Positions 27,834 through 37,640 are shown, numbered from the stretch's first letter. The stretch is DNA of 64,000 bases from Spirosoma agri (GCF_010747415.1 NZ_JAAGNZ010000008.1:20533-84532); one strand, 5' to 3'. A program made the numbers and translations. The notes: generated from the sequence alone by a model not told the origin.

Positions 27834-28220
27834 CTAGAATTGCATCAGAATATTGAAGCGAATAAAGTGCAGCGGCAAAAAGCAATTCCGTTTATCTCCG
27901 ATTAAAGGCAGGATAAGACAGTTTTGTGTCGTCCGGGATAAAGTTGTCTGTTGTCTTCTGCGCATATAGACCAGACTACCGGTTACTCCAATAGGATTGG
28001 GTGTACCTATGGGAAAATTCTACCTTTGGAGTTCGAACTGACCGACCAGCAGGGCAGTTAAAATATGCGGGTCGGAAATGTATTGCATATCGCCTATATC
28101 GGCCTTCACGTGCGGCAAGCAAGATATAGTAATGATGTAGGGACGTCCGCCAATCCAGTCGCTGTACTTAAACAAACTGAATTGGGCACCAGTAAACCCC
28201 GGAAACACCTCTGCCAACAA
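27834..28220 (-). pseudogene. Unrecognised decayed gene with an internal stop
   Basis: A frame of about 128 codons is interrupted once by TAG at 28020-28022. Reading through gives HILTALLVGQFELQR, stop, NFPIGTPNPIGVTGSLVYMR and a C-terminus LHFIRFNILMQF. The two halves are in the same frame, the usual sign of a recent nonsense mutation. An ATG in another frame just upstream (about 28238) would join by a one-base shift. I do not recognise the family. The rest of the 27666-28293 gap holds nothing else I can support. Confidence 0.35.
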
Positions 28221-28293
28221 TGGTAGTGCCGAATTTCATATATTTATCGATTGAGGTTGAGTGGAGTGGTAGCTTACGCCGACATACCCGCCA

Positions 28294-29091
28294 TCAGGCG
28301 GATTGTGGTGAGACTGGGCAGAAGACAGTAGGCGGTGCCCGTGTCTGAATCATCAATGGCAACTGATTGATTATAATCGGTTCTTCATTTTCGACCGGAA
28401 TAGTAAAGCTGGTGGTTTGGTTGCTCAGCTTATTCGGATTACGGTTCCCAAGCACCGCATCCTGCGGGAACAGTTTAAGTCCGGCCAGGTCTGAAGCAAA
28501 GTTATTGGTATTCATCCAGCCATAAATCTTTTCAAACTGCCGGGAAAAACTGCCGCATAAGAATAAACCAATCAATCCCCGGTCAATGCCGTCATCCGCT
28601 GTTCCGGTCACCGTTGGGCCATACGGCATCCCCCGCCGAACAATGCGCGGGGGAGTCGCTCCCTCAATGGGCGTCAGGTGCTCATCGCGTGGGTTGGCCA
28701 CGCGGGTGTGAGCCGAATAAGGGCATTTGTTCGTACTCAATACGTCCTTATATCTGCTCGTATCGGCAGACTCGGTGTAGCTGAACAGTTCCCCCTTCTC
28801 AGTAGCCGGATCGGGGGTATTGGGACTTAATATAAGGGGTGACCCGTTTCGCCAGCGCCCCATCAATTTAGCCGCCAGCCATTCCTGGGCATCGTCGGGT
28901 GTGCCGCCGATGATGGGTGTTATAACAGATGTCTGATCCTGAAGCAGTTTGTTGAAAGTGGCTACATCTTGATATAGAATTCGGAAGGCGTTATAGCAGC
29001 CATTAAAGGCGAAACTTCCCGCTGATCCGGTCGTTGGTCCGGGTTGTATCAGCGAGGTACCCGGGCTGTAGCCAATCAGGAAATTAGCCAA
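28294..29091 (-). pseudogene. N-terminally truncated DyP-type peroxidase
   Basis: About 265 residues matching the C-terminal two-thirds of dye-decolourising haem peroxidases: ANFLIGYSPGT, FNGCYNAFRILYQDVATF, CPYSAHTRVANPRDEH with the proximal haem His, PPRIVRRGMPYGP with the distal Arg, and RGLIGLFLCGSFSRQFEKIY. The frame has only a TTG start and an in-frame stop about 45 bases upstream. The N-terminal domain with the catalytic Asp motif GxxDG is missing, so the product is probably inactive. No remains of the missing half are recognisable in 29092-29213. Confidence 0.8.
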
Positions 29092-29213
29092 GTCCCCTTG
29101 GTCTTGGTCAGCCGGAGTCTAGGAAATCTTGCCCCCCGCAACCGTGCTGCCTGACGAAAAACTGTCCAGTTACACGGTCTACCAAAAGGTGTGAAAAGAG
29201 GGAGAAAGCGGTG

Positions 29214-29813
29214 TTATTTCAGGCCATAGTACGCCTTGACAGCTTCGAAGTCGCTGTAATTAACAGCCGCTTGTCGCCCGTTGACAGTAATCGTATTGGC
29301 TGCCGGGATAATTAATACCTTTGCCAGAGTGACACTTGTAAGACTTGTCCCCGAAGTACGAGAAATATAAATTCCAACTAATTGATCGGAAGATTCTGAA
29401 TAAACAGAATAGGTAAAAACATCCTCAATGCCAAAACCTATCGTTGCTGGTATTTGCCATACTATAGGTCCTGTAAACGAAAATTGCAGATACACAATAA
29501 TAACACTTTTATCTACAACTGCTTTTGTAATGCTTCTGGGTAACAATAGGGTATAAAAGGTACTGTTATTCTTGCTGAGTGTAAAAGAGGTAGGATATGT
29601 AACCATTGTCACGCTAGAGGTGCCACTCACGCCAGCGACACCGCTGGCACCCGTTGGCCCCGTTGCACCGGTGGCTCCAGTCGTGCCAACACCTGTGGCA
29701 CCGGTGTCACCTTTGGGCCCTACATCACCTTTACAGGCAGCTAAGAATATAGTAATAGTTAATACCAGGCATAACGGCCCGAAAAATTTGGTAAGTGTGG
29801 TGTTAAACAGCAT
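29214..29813 (-). CDS. Collagen-like-repeat lipoprotein
   Basis: A 199-residue exported lipoprotein (lipobox in TIFLAACKGD). A short run of about eleven Gly-X-Y triplets follows directly (GDVGPKGDTGATGVG, then TTGATGATGPTGASG), then a 140-residue beta-rich domain with no recognised family. Collagen-like stalks followed by a globular head of this size are common in Bacteroidota surface proteins and may trimerise. It lies between two decayed genes and has no obvious operon partner. Confidence 0.85.
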   Translation of the reverse strand: MLFNTTLTKFFGPLCLVLTITIFLAACKGDVGPKGDTGATGVGTTGATGATGPTGASGVAGVSGTSSVTMVTYPTSFTLSKNNSTFYTLLLPRSITKAVVDKSVIIVYLQFSFTGPIVWQIPATIGFGIEDVFTYSVYSESSDQLVGIYISRTSGTSLTSVTLAKVLIIPAANTITVNGRQAAVNYSDFEAVKAYYGLK

Positions 29814-29841
29814 AACGTAAACCGTTTTAGAATGGTAAAAG

Positions 29842-30108
29842 CTACCCGTTTGGGTGCATCAAAGGTGATAGGTTACTGGGCAATAGACTTAGTGATTTGG
29901 GGCATGACGTCTTAAAGGCGATTAAACCGGCGGTTTGCGTCACGCTCTGACCTATACGTAACAAGTCAATGGCTCTGTCCAGCCTGTATTGTTGCATCAA
30001 ATTAATTGGGGCCAGCCCAGTGAGACTCTGCACCTTTCGGTAAAGCATTTTGTAATTTATAGCCAATTCACTGGCCATCCAGTTGACATTAATCGAAGGG
30101 TCATCTAG
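29842..30108 (-). pseudogene. Fragment of an AraC-type helix-turn-helix domain, relic of a second hybrid regulator
   Basis: The frame reads LDDPSINVNWMASELAINYK, MLYRKVQSLTGLAPINLMQQ and YRLDRAIDLLRIGQSVTQTA before losing similarity in the second helix-turn-helix. It closely resembles the C-terminus of the hybrid two-component protein encoded at 30617-34699 (LDDPSIGVDWLADQLAMNRK, TLYRKVQ). There is no receiver or kinase sequence upstream; the lipoprotein gene ends in the same bases. It is best read as a leftover of a duplicated hybrid regulator gene. Confidence 0.65.
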
Positions 30109-30428
30109 TTAATGGGTTTAATTTGCCAATACCCTGAGCTGGCACCCATTTTAGCGCCCTCTTTGAGCACGAAAAGCCATGGGTAACCTAAAGTTGGGAG
30201 AGGCAAACCATAGATTGATTCCGTATTCATTCGCCGGGCATCGTTGGTAACGAACACCTTTTCATGAACCGATTCGGAGTCTACACCCGTACCAGTCTCG
30301 GCTGGGGCCAAAGGACCTAGCTTACTGATACGGGTGGCCTGTAAAACCGATGAGCAGGCTCCTAAACAACTCAATGAAATCAGCCCTAAAAATCGAACCA
30401 GTAAACCTGTAACGAAGGGTATCTTCAT
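30105..30428 (-). CDS. Small putative lipoprotein
   Basis: From the ATG at 30428 the product has 107 residues: MKIPFVTGLLVRFLGLISL is a signal peptide and CLGACSSV provides a lipobox (L-G-A-C). A longer reading from 30539 is possible but adds 37 residues before the signal peptide. The mature part (VHEKVFVTNDARRMNTESIY, then LPTLGYPWLFVLKEGAKMG) has no recognised domain. Its stop overlaps the decayed AraC fragment, so the C-terminus may have been altered by the same rearrangement. Confidence 0.5.
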   Translation of the reverse strand: MKIPFVTGLLVRFLGLISLSCLGACSSVLQATRISKLGPLAPAETGTGVDSESVHEKVFVTNDARRMNTESIYGLPLPTLGYPWLFVLKEGAKMGASSGYWQIKPIN

Positions 30429-30548
30429 GGATGATAAAGCGACAACGGAGCGCTCGATGACTATTAGTACTCCGGAATAAGTTAAAATAGTGTGGATAGA
30501 CGGTCTGTTCGAGTAGGCCAAAGGTGATGAGGGTTTCATCGATATCCT

Positions 30549-30583
30549 GTCAGATTGGGGGCCAATGTCGTCGGATTGGGGGC
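30549..30583. promoter_or_regulatory. Direct repeats spaced 21 bp, possible hybrid-regulator binding site
   Basis: GTCAGATTGGGGGC at 30549-30562 and GTCGGATTGGGGGC at 30570-30583 differ at one position and start 21 bp apart, two DNA turns. They lie just after the hybrid two-component gene and about 120 bases before the small lipoprotein gene. AraC-type DNA-binding domains often use direct repeats with this spacing. Confidence 0.4.
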
Positions 30584-30616
30584 ATTCTGCCCGTGGAACT
30601 AGAAAAAGGGGACAAA

Positions 30617-33600
30617 TCAGGCGTTTTTCACCCGGCTGGTCACAAATTCGGTCGGCGTTTGCTGGTAGAATTCCTTGAACACCATGGTGAAATGAGAGGG
30701 TGAATTGAACCCAACCAAATCGGCGGTTTCAGACACGTTATTCCCAGATTCCAGCAATTCGGCTGCTTTTCGGAGTCGATGCTGGCGGATCAGATCGGCG
30801 GGCGAGAGTTGAATGAGATGCTGCACTTTGCGATACAGTGTCTTCCGGTTCATCGCCAGTTGATCGGCTAACCAATCAACACCAATCGAGGGATCATCCA
30901 GATGCTGTTCCAGCAGGGCATAAATCCGCAACAGAAACGGATCGGGCAACACTGAAGCCGAATCGACAGCAGGCGTAAGGGTACTACCCGGTAAGGCAAA
31001 TTGCTGCCGATAATGCTCACCCAGTTTCTGCTGGCGTGACATCAGGTTACGCAGCCGCAAATGCAGTTCGTCCAGACTAAAGGGCTTGGCTAAATAGTCG
31101 TCGGCTCCCTGCTCTAGCCCGTCGATCCGACTCTGGGGAGCCGCTTTGGCCGTTAGCATCACCACCGCAATGTGGTTGGTATCGGTATGGCTTTTGAGTA
31201 AACGGGTGAGTTCGATGCCATCCAGGCGGGGCATCATCACATCGGTCAGCACAATATCGGGAAGCTCCGTTTGAACGAGTGCCCAGCCTGCCTCGCCATC
31301 GACTGCCTGAAGAACCTGATACGACGACGTCAACTCGCCCATCAAGAACTCCCGCAACTCCTCATTATCTTCAACGATAAGAATGCATGGAAGCGACGTA
31401 TTCTCAACCAGATGCGGAAGGCGAAGCGGGGGAGTAAACGGCATCCGTTGATTGATGGCCTCAGGCGTAGGAGTCTGCCTGCTGATCTTAGGAATGTTGA
31501 CCGCTGCTGATACTGGGCCGACGGGCAGAATCAGCTGGAACGTAGTGCCTACTGTTAACTGACTTTCTACCTTGATGGTCCCTCCCAGTAAGCTGATCAG
31601 TTCGTGAACCAATGCCAGCCCAATACCCGTACCCTCATAAGCGCGGGTGCTGGAGGTGTCGGCCTGATAAAATCGGTCGAAAATATGGGGTAACGCTTCG
31701 GGAGAGATCCCAATGCCCGAATCGACCAGGTGAATCTCCACCGCAGTCATTGCACTACCAACCCAAACGGGCATACCCGAAAGCGTTACCTGGTCACCCG
31801 AACCGCTAAATTTCAAAGCATTGGCTAATAGATTCGTGAGAATTTTTTCCCACTTGTCGGCATCGAACACGTACGCCTGAGCGGGTAAACTATCCATTTC
31901 ACACGTGAGGGTTATCCCTTTCTGTTCCGCCATCCGCTGGAACACGCCTGCAATCGTGTGAATATACTCGGGTACGTTTCCCTGCATAAGCGAAACAGTC
32001 ATGTAGTTACCCTCCAGTTTAGACAGATCCAGCAATTGATTGATCAGCCGCAGGAGCTGCTCAGCGTTGCGGTGAACCAGCGTCAGCATCGGTCGGTCGA
32101 AGCGGTTTTCCTGAAGCAATTTCTCTACCGGCGATAAAATCAGAGATAAGGGCGTGCGAAACTCGTGGGTGATGTTGGAAAAGAAGCGGGTTTTCAACTC
32201 ATCAACGGCTTTACGTTGTTCAGCTTCCCGGCGATTAAGCACCAACTCCTGCCGTTGCCGGAGTCGATTGGTATAAAACCGGATATACCCCCAGATGGCT
32301 CCTCCGGCCAGCAGTGCATACAAACCATACGCCCACCAGGTGGCCCACCAGGGTGGCGTAACAATCACCTGAACCGACGCTATATTTTTAGTCCAGAACC
32401 CGCTGCTATTGGCGGCTTTTACCCGGAACGTATAGGTACCTGGAGCCAGACTGGTAAAGGTGGCAACGCGACGGTTTCCATTCTGCACCCAGGTTGGATT
32501 GACCCCAACCAGTTGATAGGCATACTGGTTTTGCCCCGGCTGCTCGTAGGCCAGAGCCGCGAAGCTAATCGACAGCATCGTCTCGTCGTGTTCCAAGCGA
32601 ATCACGTTGTCGGTGATTGACCGGGGTTTATCCATAACGGTTAGGTCGTTGATATAAACCGGAAACGGACGGGTGTCATCCAGTATCTGGTTCGGGTTGA
32701 ACTGAACGATACCGTTCTCGGTCCCAAAAATCAATTGGTTGGGCAGTTGAAAGACCGCATTATGTTTGAAGTCATTACTGGGCAAGCCATCCGAGACATC
32801 ATAACTATGGATAGACCGGGTTATAGGGTCGACCCGGCAAAGACCCTCATTGGTGCTCAGCCAGAGCTTCCCAGTCCCGTCGCTGGTAATCCCGACGATA
32901 CTCGTACCCGGTATGCCCTCCTCCCGGGTAATTACCGTAAACAGACCCGTTCGCCAGTCAAATCGGTTTAAACCGCCCAGATGCGTGCCAATCCAGATGA
33001 TGCCGGCCTTGTCTTCGTGAATGGATAGCACCTCGTTGGTGGTCAGCTTTCCCTTACCTCCCGCCCTATAGCGGGTAATCTGACCCGTTTTCGGATTCAG
33101 CCGACAGATGCCCAGCTGGTTGACCAAGATCCATACCTCCCCGAACTGGCTCACCATCAGCCCATAAATGGCTTTATCGGGAATGCCGCCCGTATCACCG
33201 GGTTTGTATTTATAGTAGGTGTATTGATGCGTGTGCGTGTTGAACGAGGCCACGCCACCCTCCCCCCCGATCCAGAGATTATTAGTTGGTTTACCTTCCA
33301 GGTATTGAAGGCTCATAAATTGGGCTGGAATGTCGGCTGGATACCAGATATATTGACCGGATGCCTGATCCAGGTGATAAAGCCCATCATTGGTACCAAA
33401 CCAGAGCCCGTCCGCCCCGTCGGATAAGAAACTATTTACCTGATTCGTATGGGTTCCAATCCAGCCCAGCTTGTCCAGCAGTATACGATCCAGCTGTTGA
33501 TTGGGGGCTAGTCGATACACCGTGGCTAAATTGCTAAACCAAAGCTGCCCCCGCTTATCCTTGAATACGGCATTGGCCCGGTTCTCGGGCATAGTGGCCA

Positions 33601-34699
33601 TGCGCTCATTGGGCTTTACCCGGTACACAGCAAATGGTTTGGTGTTGACCGCTTGGCGATCGATGCCATTATCCGTTCCTACCCAGAGCATACCCGCCCG
33701 GTCATGGTAAACCGCCTGTGCATTGCTGCTGGCCAGACCCTTCGACAGGTTTGGATCGGTCTGGTAGGTAACAATTTTGTCCGTTATGGGATCAATGCCC
33801 TGTAGGCCGTTGGTTGTACCCACCCACACGATTCCCGACGAATCCCGATGGATTGTATTGCGCCAGATATAGGGATTCAGCTGCCCCCCCGGATTATACG
33901 GTTGGGGATTCCAGGGCTGGTGGCGCAGATCCAGTTTAAAAAGACTATAGCCCGCTGTGGCCGCGCCAATCCAGAGCACGTCTTCCTGGTCGAGATAAAA
34001 GGATAGAAAAGAGGGTTGAGGGCCGCTCAAGCCCGGAATAGGCACCAATGTAAAGCGCCCGGTCGTTCGGTCAAGCAGGTATAGACCTTGATGGGAGGCT
34101 ACCCAAAATCGATGCTGATTGTCTTCGAATACTGTTTTGATCGGCATTTCAGCTTTAGGCGAGGGATACAGCCTGAAGTGATGTCGGGTCGGGTCGTAGC
34201 TGGCCAGGCCCGCAAAGGTCCCGATCCAGAGCAGGTTTTGGCGGTCTTTATAAATGGTAATCTGGTTGTTCCATTGATTGGCCCTTGCCGCCTGGATAGG
34301 ATGTGGGGTAACCAGCCCGGTTTTCGTATTGATTTCGTGTAAACCGCCCCCTTCGGTAACCGCCCATAATTGGTCCGTATCACCCTCACATACACTCGTA
34401 ATGATACTGTTTCGAAAACTGTGTTCTGGCTGCCGGGGATTAGGCTGAAAGACAGTAAACGTAGCGCCGTCATACTTTGCCAAGCCCTCCTGGGTACCAA
34501 ACCACATGTAGCCCTGCCGATCCTGAAGAATACAATTGATCGAATTGCTGGGAAGCCCGTCTTTGATGGATAGATGCTCAAATTGATTGGCGATGGGGTA
34601 CTGCCGGAGCGTTGAATGGGCCCTACCCGGAGCAGGGTATGATTGGGCCAATGCCTGCACAAGTGGCATGAGCAGGAAGGCAAGAAAGTAGGGGCGCAT
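30617..34699 (-). CDS. Hybrid two-component system regulator (one-protein sensor kinase/response regulator)
   Basis: A 1360-residue protein that begins with a signal peptide. About fourteen Reg_prop beta-propeller repeats follow (FEHLSIKDGLPSNSINCILQ, then DRQGYMWFGTQEGLAKYDG and many WIGT/LWFGT repeats), then a Y_Y_Y domain (YAYQLVGVNPTWVQNGNRR, then FTSLAPGTYTFRVKAAN) and one membrane helix (WWATWWAYGLYALLAGGAI). The cytoplasmic part has HisKA (FFSNITHEFRTPLSLILSP), HATPase, a receiver (ILIVEDNEELREF, VLTDVMMPRLDG) and an AraC helix-turn-helix. Such proteins sense oligosaccharides or other periplasmic ligands and directly activate nearby genes, usually sus-like loci; none is seen here. The ThuA protein and the lipoprotein are the nearest candidates. 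Confidence 0.96.
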   Translation of the reverse strand: MRPYFLAFLLMPLVQALAQSYPAPGRAHSTLRQYPIANQFEHLSIKDGLPSNSINCILQDRQGYMWFGTQEGLAKYDGATFTVFQPNPRQPEHSFRNSIITSVCEGDTDQLWAVTEGGGLHEINTKTGLVTPHPIQAARANQWNNQITIYKDRQNLLWIGTFAGLASYDPTRHHFRLYPSPKAEMPIKTVFEDNQHRFWVASHQGLYLLDRTTGRFTLVPIPGLSGPQPSFLSFYLDQEDVLWIGAATAGYSLFKLDLRHQPWNPQPYNPGGQLNPYIWRNTIHRDSSGIVWVGTTNGLQGIDPITDKIVTYQTDPNLSKGLASSNAQAVYHDRAGMLWVGTDNGIDRQAVNTKPFAVYRVKPNERMATMPENRANAVFKDKRGQLWFSNLATVYRLAPNQQLDRILLDKLGWIGTHTNQVNSFLSDGADGLWFGTNDGLYHLDQASGQYIWYPADIPAQFMSLQYLEGKPTNNLWIGGEGGVASFNTHTHQYTYYKYKPGDTGGIPDKAIYGLMVSQFGEVWILVNQLGICRLNPKTGQITRYRAGGKGKLTTNEVLSIHEDKAGIIWIGTHLGGLNRFDWRTGLFTVITREEGIPGTSIVGITSDGTGKLWLSTNEGLCRVDPITRSIHSYDVSDGLPSNDFKHNAVFQLPNQLIFGTENGIVQFNPNQILDDTRPFPVYINDLTVMDKPRSITDNVIRLEHDETMLSISFAALAYEQPGQNQYAYQLVGVNPTWVQNGNRRVATFTSLAPGTYTFRVKAANSSGFWTKNIASVQVIVTPPWWATWWAYGLYALLAGGAIWGYIRFYTNRLRQRQELVLNRREAEQRKAVDELKTRFFSNITHEFRTPLSLILSPVEKLLQENRFDRPMLTLVHRNAEQLLRLINQLLDLSKLEGNYMTVSLMQGNVPEYIHTIAGVFQRMAEQKGITLTCEMDSLPAQAYVFDADKWEKILTNLLANALKFSGSGDQVTLSGMPVWVGSAMTAVEIHLVDSGIGISPEALPHIFDRFYQADTSSTRAYEGTGIGLALVHELISLLGGTIKVESQLTVGTTFQLILPVGPVSAAVNIPKISRQTPTPEAINQRMPFTPPLRLPHLVENTSLPCILIVEDNEELREFLMGELTSSYQVLQAVDGEAGWALVQTELPDIVLTDVMMPRLDGIELTRLLKSHTDTNHIAVVMLTAKAAPQSRIDGLEQGADDYLAKPFSLDELHLRLRNLMSRQQKLGEHYRQQFALPGSTLTPAVDSASVLPDPFLLRIYALLEQHLDDPSIGVDWLADQLAMNRKTLYRKVQHLIQLSPADLIRQHRLRKAAELLESGNNVSETADLVGFNSPSHFTMVFKEFYQQTPTEFVTSRVKNA

Positions 34700-35219
34700 T
34701 CAAGAAGGAGGTTAAGCTTCCTTAAAAGTAAGTATATTTACTTGCAATCCACCCAAGAAGAAACTTGCTTAGTAAAAACTTCAAAAGCTATTTGACAGGT
34801 GGTTCTGCCAACCATTTTCTGAGCATAAAGTAACATCGAGTAAGTAAATTTCGCTAATCCAGTCCTCTATCTACTTGTTGGGGTATTCGACCCTGACTCC
34901 CTCACGTTCAGACAAAGCATTAGATACCTGGCGTTTCAATTTCGATCAGAAAATGGCCCATCGCTGCTATTTAATGAACGCACAATTACCTTGAGACCAA
35001 TCAATTATTCGTATTTGCTGACTTGCTAAAATCGTCCACGAAAACGTCCCAATAAATGATTTTAGTACAAGACAAAACGTAGAGTTTTTCCATTAAGGGC
35101 GATTGACCAATGGTGTCTTTGCATCCGTTCTAACTTGTAAAAACGGTTGTCAATAACTGCTCGTAACTTAAGCCCCGATACCGCGAGTTCAGTTACCAGC
35201 GACCTCCTATCAGTATCTA
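34700..35219. other. 520-base gap upstream of the hybrid regulator
   Basis: No reading frame worth calling. AAGTAA-GTATAT-TTACTT at 34726-34743 is a small imperfect operator-like symmetry 27 bases before the start of the hybrid regulator, and the stretch must hold its promoter. Nothing else was recognised. Confidence 0.4.
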
Positions 35220-36200
35220 TTACTTGACAAAGCGCCGTTTACTCGTGGCAGTGGGGGTAGGAAAATCCGGGGGAATGGGAATGTCGACTTTGCCGGTGGC
35301 AGCCCACTGAGCCCCCCGCAGCAGGCAAGTGATGAACCCAACGCACTCAACCGAATAATCCATATGACCCAGAGGGGTATGAAAAATTCGCCCTTTCCCA
35401 TAGTTGATCGTCATCAACATAGGTTCATGGCGATCGGTGCCTTTATTGTCTTTCGATGAGTACGCCGTGGCCAGCACACGCATGTGCTCGGCAGGCCCGC
35501 GCAGGCGGTCGTACAGTTCGTCTTTGGTGTGCATCCAGGTGAGCGGCATGCCTTTGGTAATGGGGTGGTTTGTCTGCCGAACCGTCAAGAGAATCTCCTG
35601 CTGCGCCCCGTGCGATCCGGCCAGCCCGGCCTGGGCGTCTCTAACTAGTTTTCCTTCATGGTTATAATATACATAGGGGCCGTCTTTTTCGGTACGATCG
35701 CCCCAGCCACCTAGGCCGATCATTTTGTTGTAGGCGGGCCAATGTGGAAACGAGTTGTCGGCCGCATGGATGACGACAAGACCACCCCCCTTTTTGATAA
35801 AGTGGTCAAAATCACGTTGCGTCTGATCGGACCAGGGGGCGGCATGCCAGCCAAAATTGCAGACGACCAAGTCGTAACTGGAGAAGTCGGGATGGAAGCT
35901 CGAGTCAGCTCGAGCGATGGGTAAGGCTTTGGTTGCCCGGACACTCGGAATTTTATAGTCGTCCATCAACTCCTGGCCATTCCAGGTATAATACGAGCGC
36001 TGTACATCGACCGAAAACTTACCTGTTTCTTCCAGGTAACGCTTCATCATAAAGGTGATTTTGGGCCATTGTTCGTGGGTATTCTGTCCATCGACGATGA
36101 GTGTGCGAATGATTGAATGCTTTCCTTTTTGGGGTGACTGAGCCAGAAGAGCATAGGCACTAAGGAGCATCAGCAGTAGACTAGCGACTAGCGGTTTCAT
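35220..36200 (-). CDS. Exported ThuA-domain protein
   Basis: 326 residues from the ATG at 36200, where the signal peptide MKPLVASLLLMLLSAYALLA begins; an ATG ten codons earlier is less likely. The rest is a ThuA (glutamine-amidotransferase-like) domain: IRTLIVDGQNTHEQWPKITF, YDLVVCNFGWHA, KKGGGLVVIHAADNSFPHWP, NHPITKGMPLTWMHTKDELY and GKGRIFHTPLGHMDY. ThuA proteins are linked to trehalose and other sugar metabolism, but the reaction is not established. The mature protein is probably periplasmic. The C-terminus is proline-rich and basic (PIPPDFPTPTATSKRRFVK). It is the nearest intact metabolic gene to the hybrid regulator. Confidence 0.9.
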   Translation of the reverse strand: MKPLVASLLLMLLSAYALLAQSPQKGKHSIIRTLIVDGQNTHEQWPKITFMMKRYLEETGKFSVDVQRSYYTWNGQELMDDYKIPSVRATKALPIARADSSFHPDFSSYDLVVCNFGWHAAPWSDQTQRDFDHFIKKGGGLVVIHAADNSFPHWPAYNKMIGLGGWGDRTEKDGPYVYYNHEGKLVRDAQAGLAGSHGAQQEILLTVRQTNHPITKGMPLTWMHTKDELYDRLRGPAEHMRVLATAYSSKDNKGTDRHEPMLMTINYGKGRIFHTPLGHMDYSVECVGFITCLLRGAQWAATGKVDIPIPPDFPTPTATSKRRFVK

Positions 36201-36490
36201 GAACGTTTCGTGGTTAAGGGAGTGGGGCATAACAGCGCCGGGACAGCCCCACGTTATACGCCCATTCAGGCGATAGTCTTAAAAACAAGTACGGGCTTGA
36301 ATATACTTTAGTTTGGTGCTGGCTCTCCCTATCCTACGGCAGCAAATGACTTCATTCTCTCAACTCAGGTGGATGCCATCAGCGTTTATCTTCCAGATTC
36401 TATTTGATACCGCTTAAACCAGAAATTGCCTTGAAGAAGTGAGGAAAATAATTGGTCAAACAAAAGCTTCGATGAATACTGGATAAGACA

Positions 36491-37624
36491 TTACCGACTG
36501 ACAAGCTGTGTTTTAACGGGTGCCCGGTCGGCGAGGTCTTCGCTGGCCGTTTTCAGGATAACGTCACCCGCCTTTAGATCACCAAATATTTGCATTTGAC
36601 CCGCCGAATCGTCGCCTTTCTGGACACTCACCCGAACGGCTTTACCAGCCACCACTTTCTGAACAAATGTCTGATCCAGCGTACTGATGACAGCGGATTT
36701 GGGTACGTACAAGCTCCCCTCACGGGAGGAGCTTACGGGCAAACGAACCGAAGCAAACATACCGGGTTTTAACTTACCGCCTTTATTCTGAAAATCGATT
36801 TCGACCAGTTCCGAACGGGTTTCGGGCCGCACGCTGTTGGCGATGCGATTGATCCGTCCCGTAAAGGTTTGATTCGGAAAGCTACGAACCGAAAATTGAA
36901 CCGGATTGCCCCGGCGAATATCACCCAGGTACGCTTCTGGAACCGCGATGCGCAGGCGTAGCCGGTCGAGTTGTTTGATTTTCAGCATGGGGACGCCGTT
37001 CTGCCCGCCCGGCCCGACAAAAGCACCCGGCGACAGGCGACGGTCGGTAATAACACCCGTGAAGGGAGCCGTAATTTTGAGATAACTCACCAGTTGCTGC
37101 ACCGAACTATAATGGGCATTAGCCGCCACGACGCCCAGACTATCCGATATGGCTTTGGTTCGGGCCGTTTCCAGATCGACGGGCGAAATGGCTCCTAATG
37201 TGCGGCTGGTCCGCAGTACGCGCAGAAAAATGCCTTTACTGGCTCCGTAAACGGCTTCAGCGGCTTTCACTTTCGAATACGCTTCGGTCAGGTTGGCCGT
37301 CAGTTCGGGGGCTTCCAGCTCGGCCAGGACCTGCCCTTTCCTGACTTGATCACCAATATCGACGTGCAGCGCTTTGACGTAGCTACTAACGCGAGGGTAC
37401 AGGTCCGTTTCGTAATAGCTTTCCAGCTCACCCGGCAGGTTTAGCTCCGATGCGGGCCGGGAAGCCGCCACCCGAATGGCTTCGTACCGAATTTCTTCCT
37501 CAACGGGCGCTTCGTCCATCCGGCTTTTTTCGGCGGATGAGTTACCGCACTGGCTCAACAGAAATCCCATACCGGTAATAAGCGCTACGTGCAAACCAAG
37601 GCGGAGAACAGAATATAGATGCAT
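36491..37624 (-). CDS. RND efflux periplasmic adaptor of the five-gene regulated operon
   Basis: 377 residues from the ATG at 37624, where the signal sequence MHLYSVLRLGLHVALITGMG starts; longer readings run back into the pump gene. A cysteine follows (LLSQCGNSS), so it is probably a lipoprotein with an imperfect lipobox. The lipoyl/hairpin/barrel architecture is visible in YPRVSSYVKALHVDIGDQVR, APFTGVITDRRLSPGAFVG and KLKPGMFASVRLPV. It is the last gene of the minus-strand unit regulator, kinase, channel, pump, adaptor, with 16 bases between it and the pump. Confidence 0.92.
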   Translation of the reverse strand: MHLYSVLRLGLHVALITGMGFLLSQCGNSSAEKSRMDEAPVEEEIRYEAIRVAASRPASELNLPGELESYYETDLYPRVSSYVKALHVDIGDQVRKGQVLAELEAPELTANLTEAYSKVKAAEAVYGASKGIFLRVLRTSRTLGAISPVDLETARTKAISDSLGVVAANAHYSSVQQLVSYLKITAPFTGVITDRRLSPGAFVGPGGQNGVPMLKIKQLDRLRLRIAVPEAYLGDIRRGNPVQFSVRSFPNQTFTGRINRIANSVRPETRSELVEIDFQNKGGKLKPGMFASVRLPVSSSREGSLYVPKSAVISTLDQTFVQKVVAGKAVRVSVQKGDDSAGQMQIFGDLKAGDVILKTASEDLADRAPVKTQLVSR

Positions 37625-37640
37625 AATTTTGATCGGCTGG

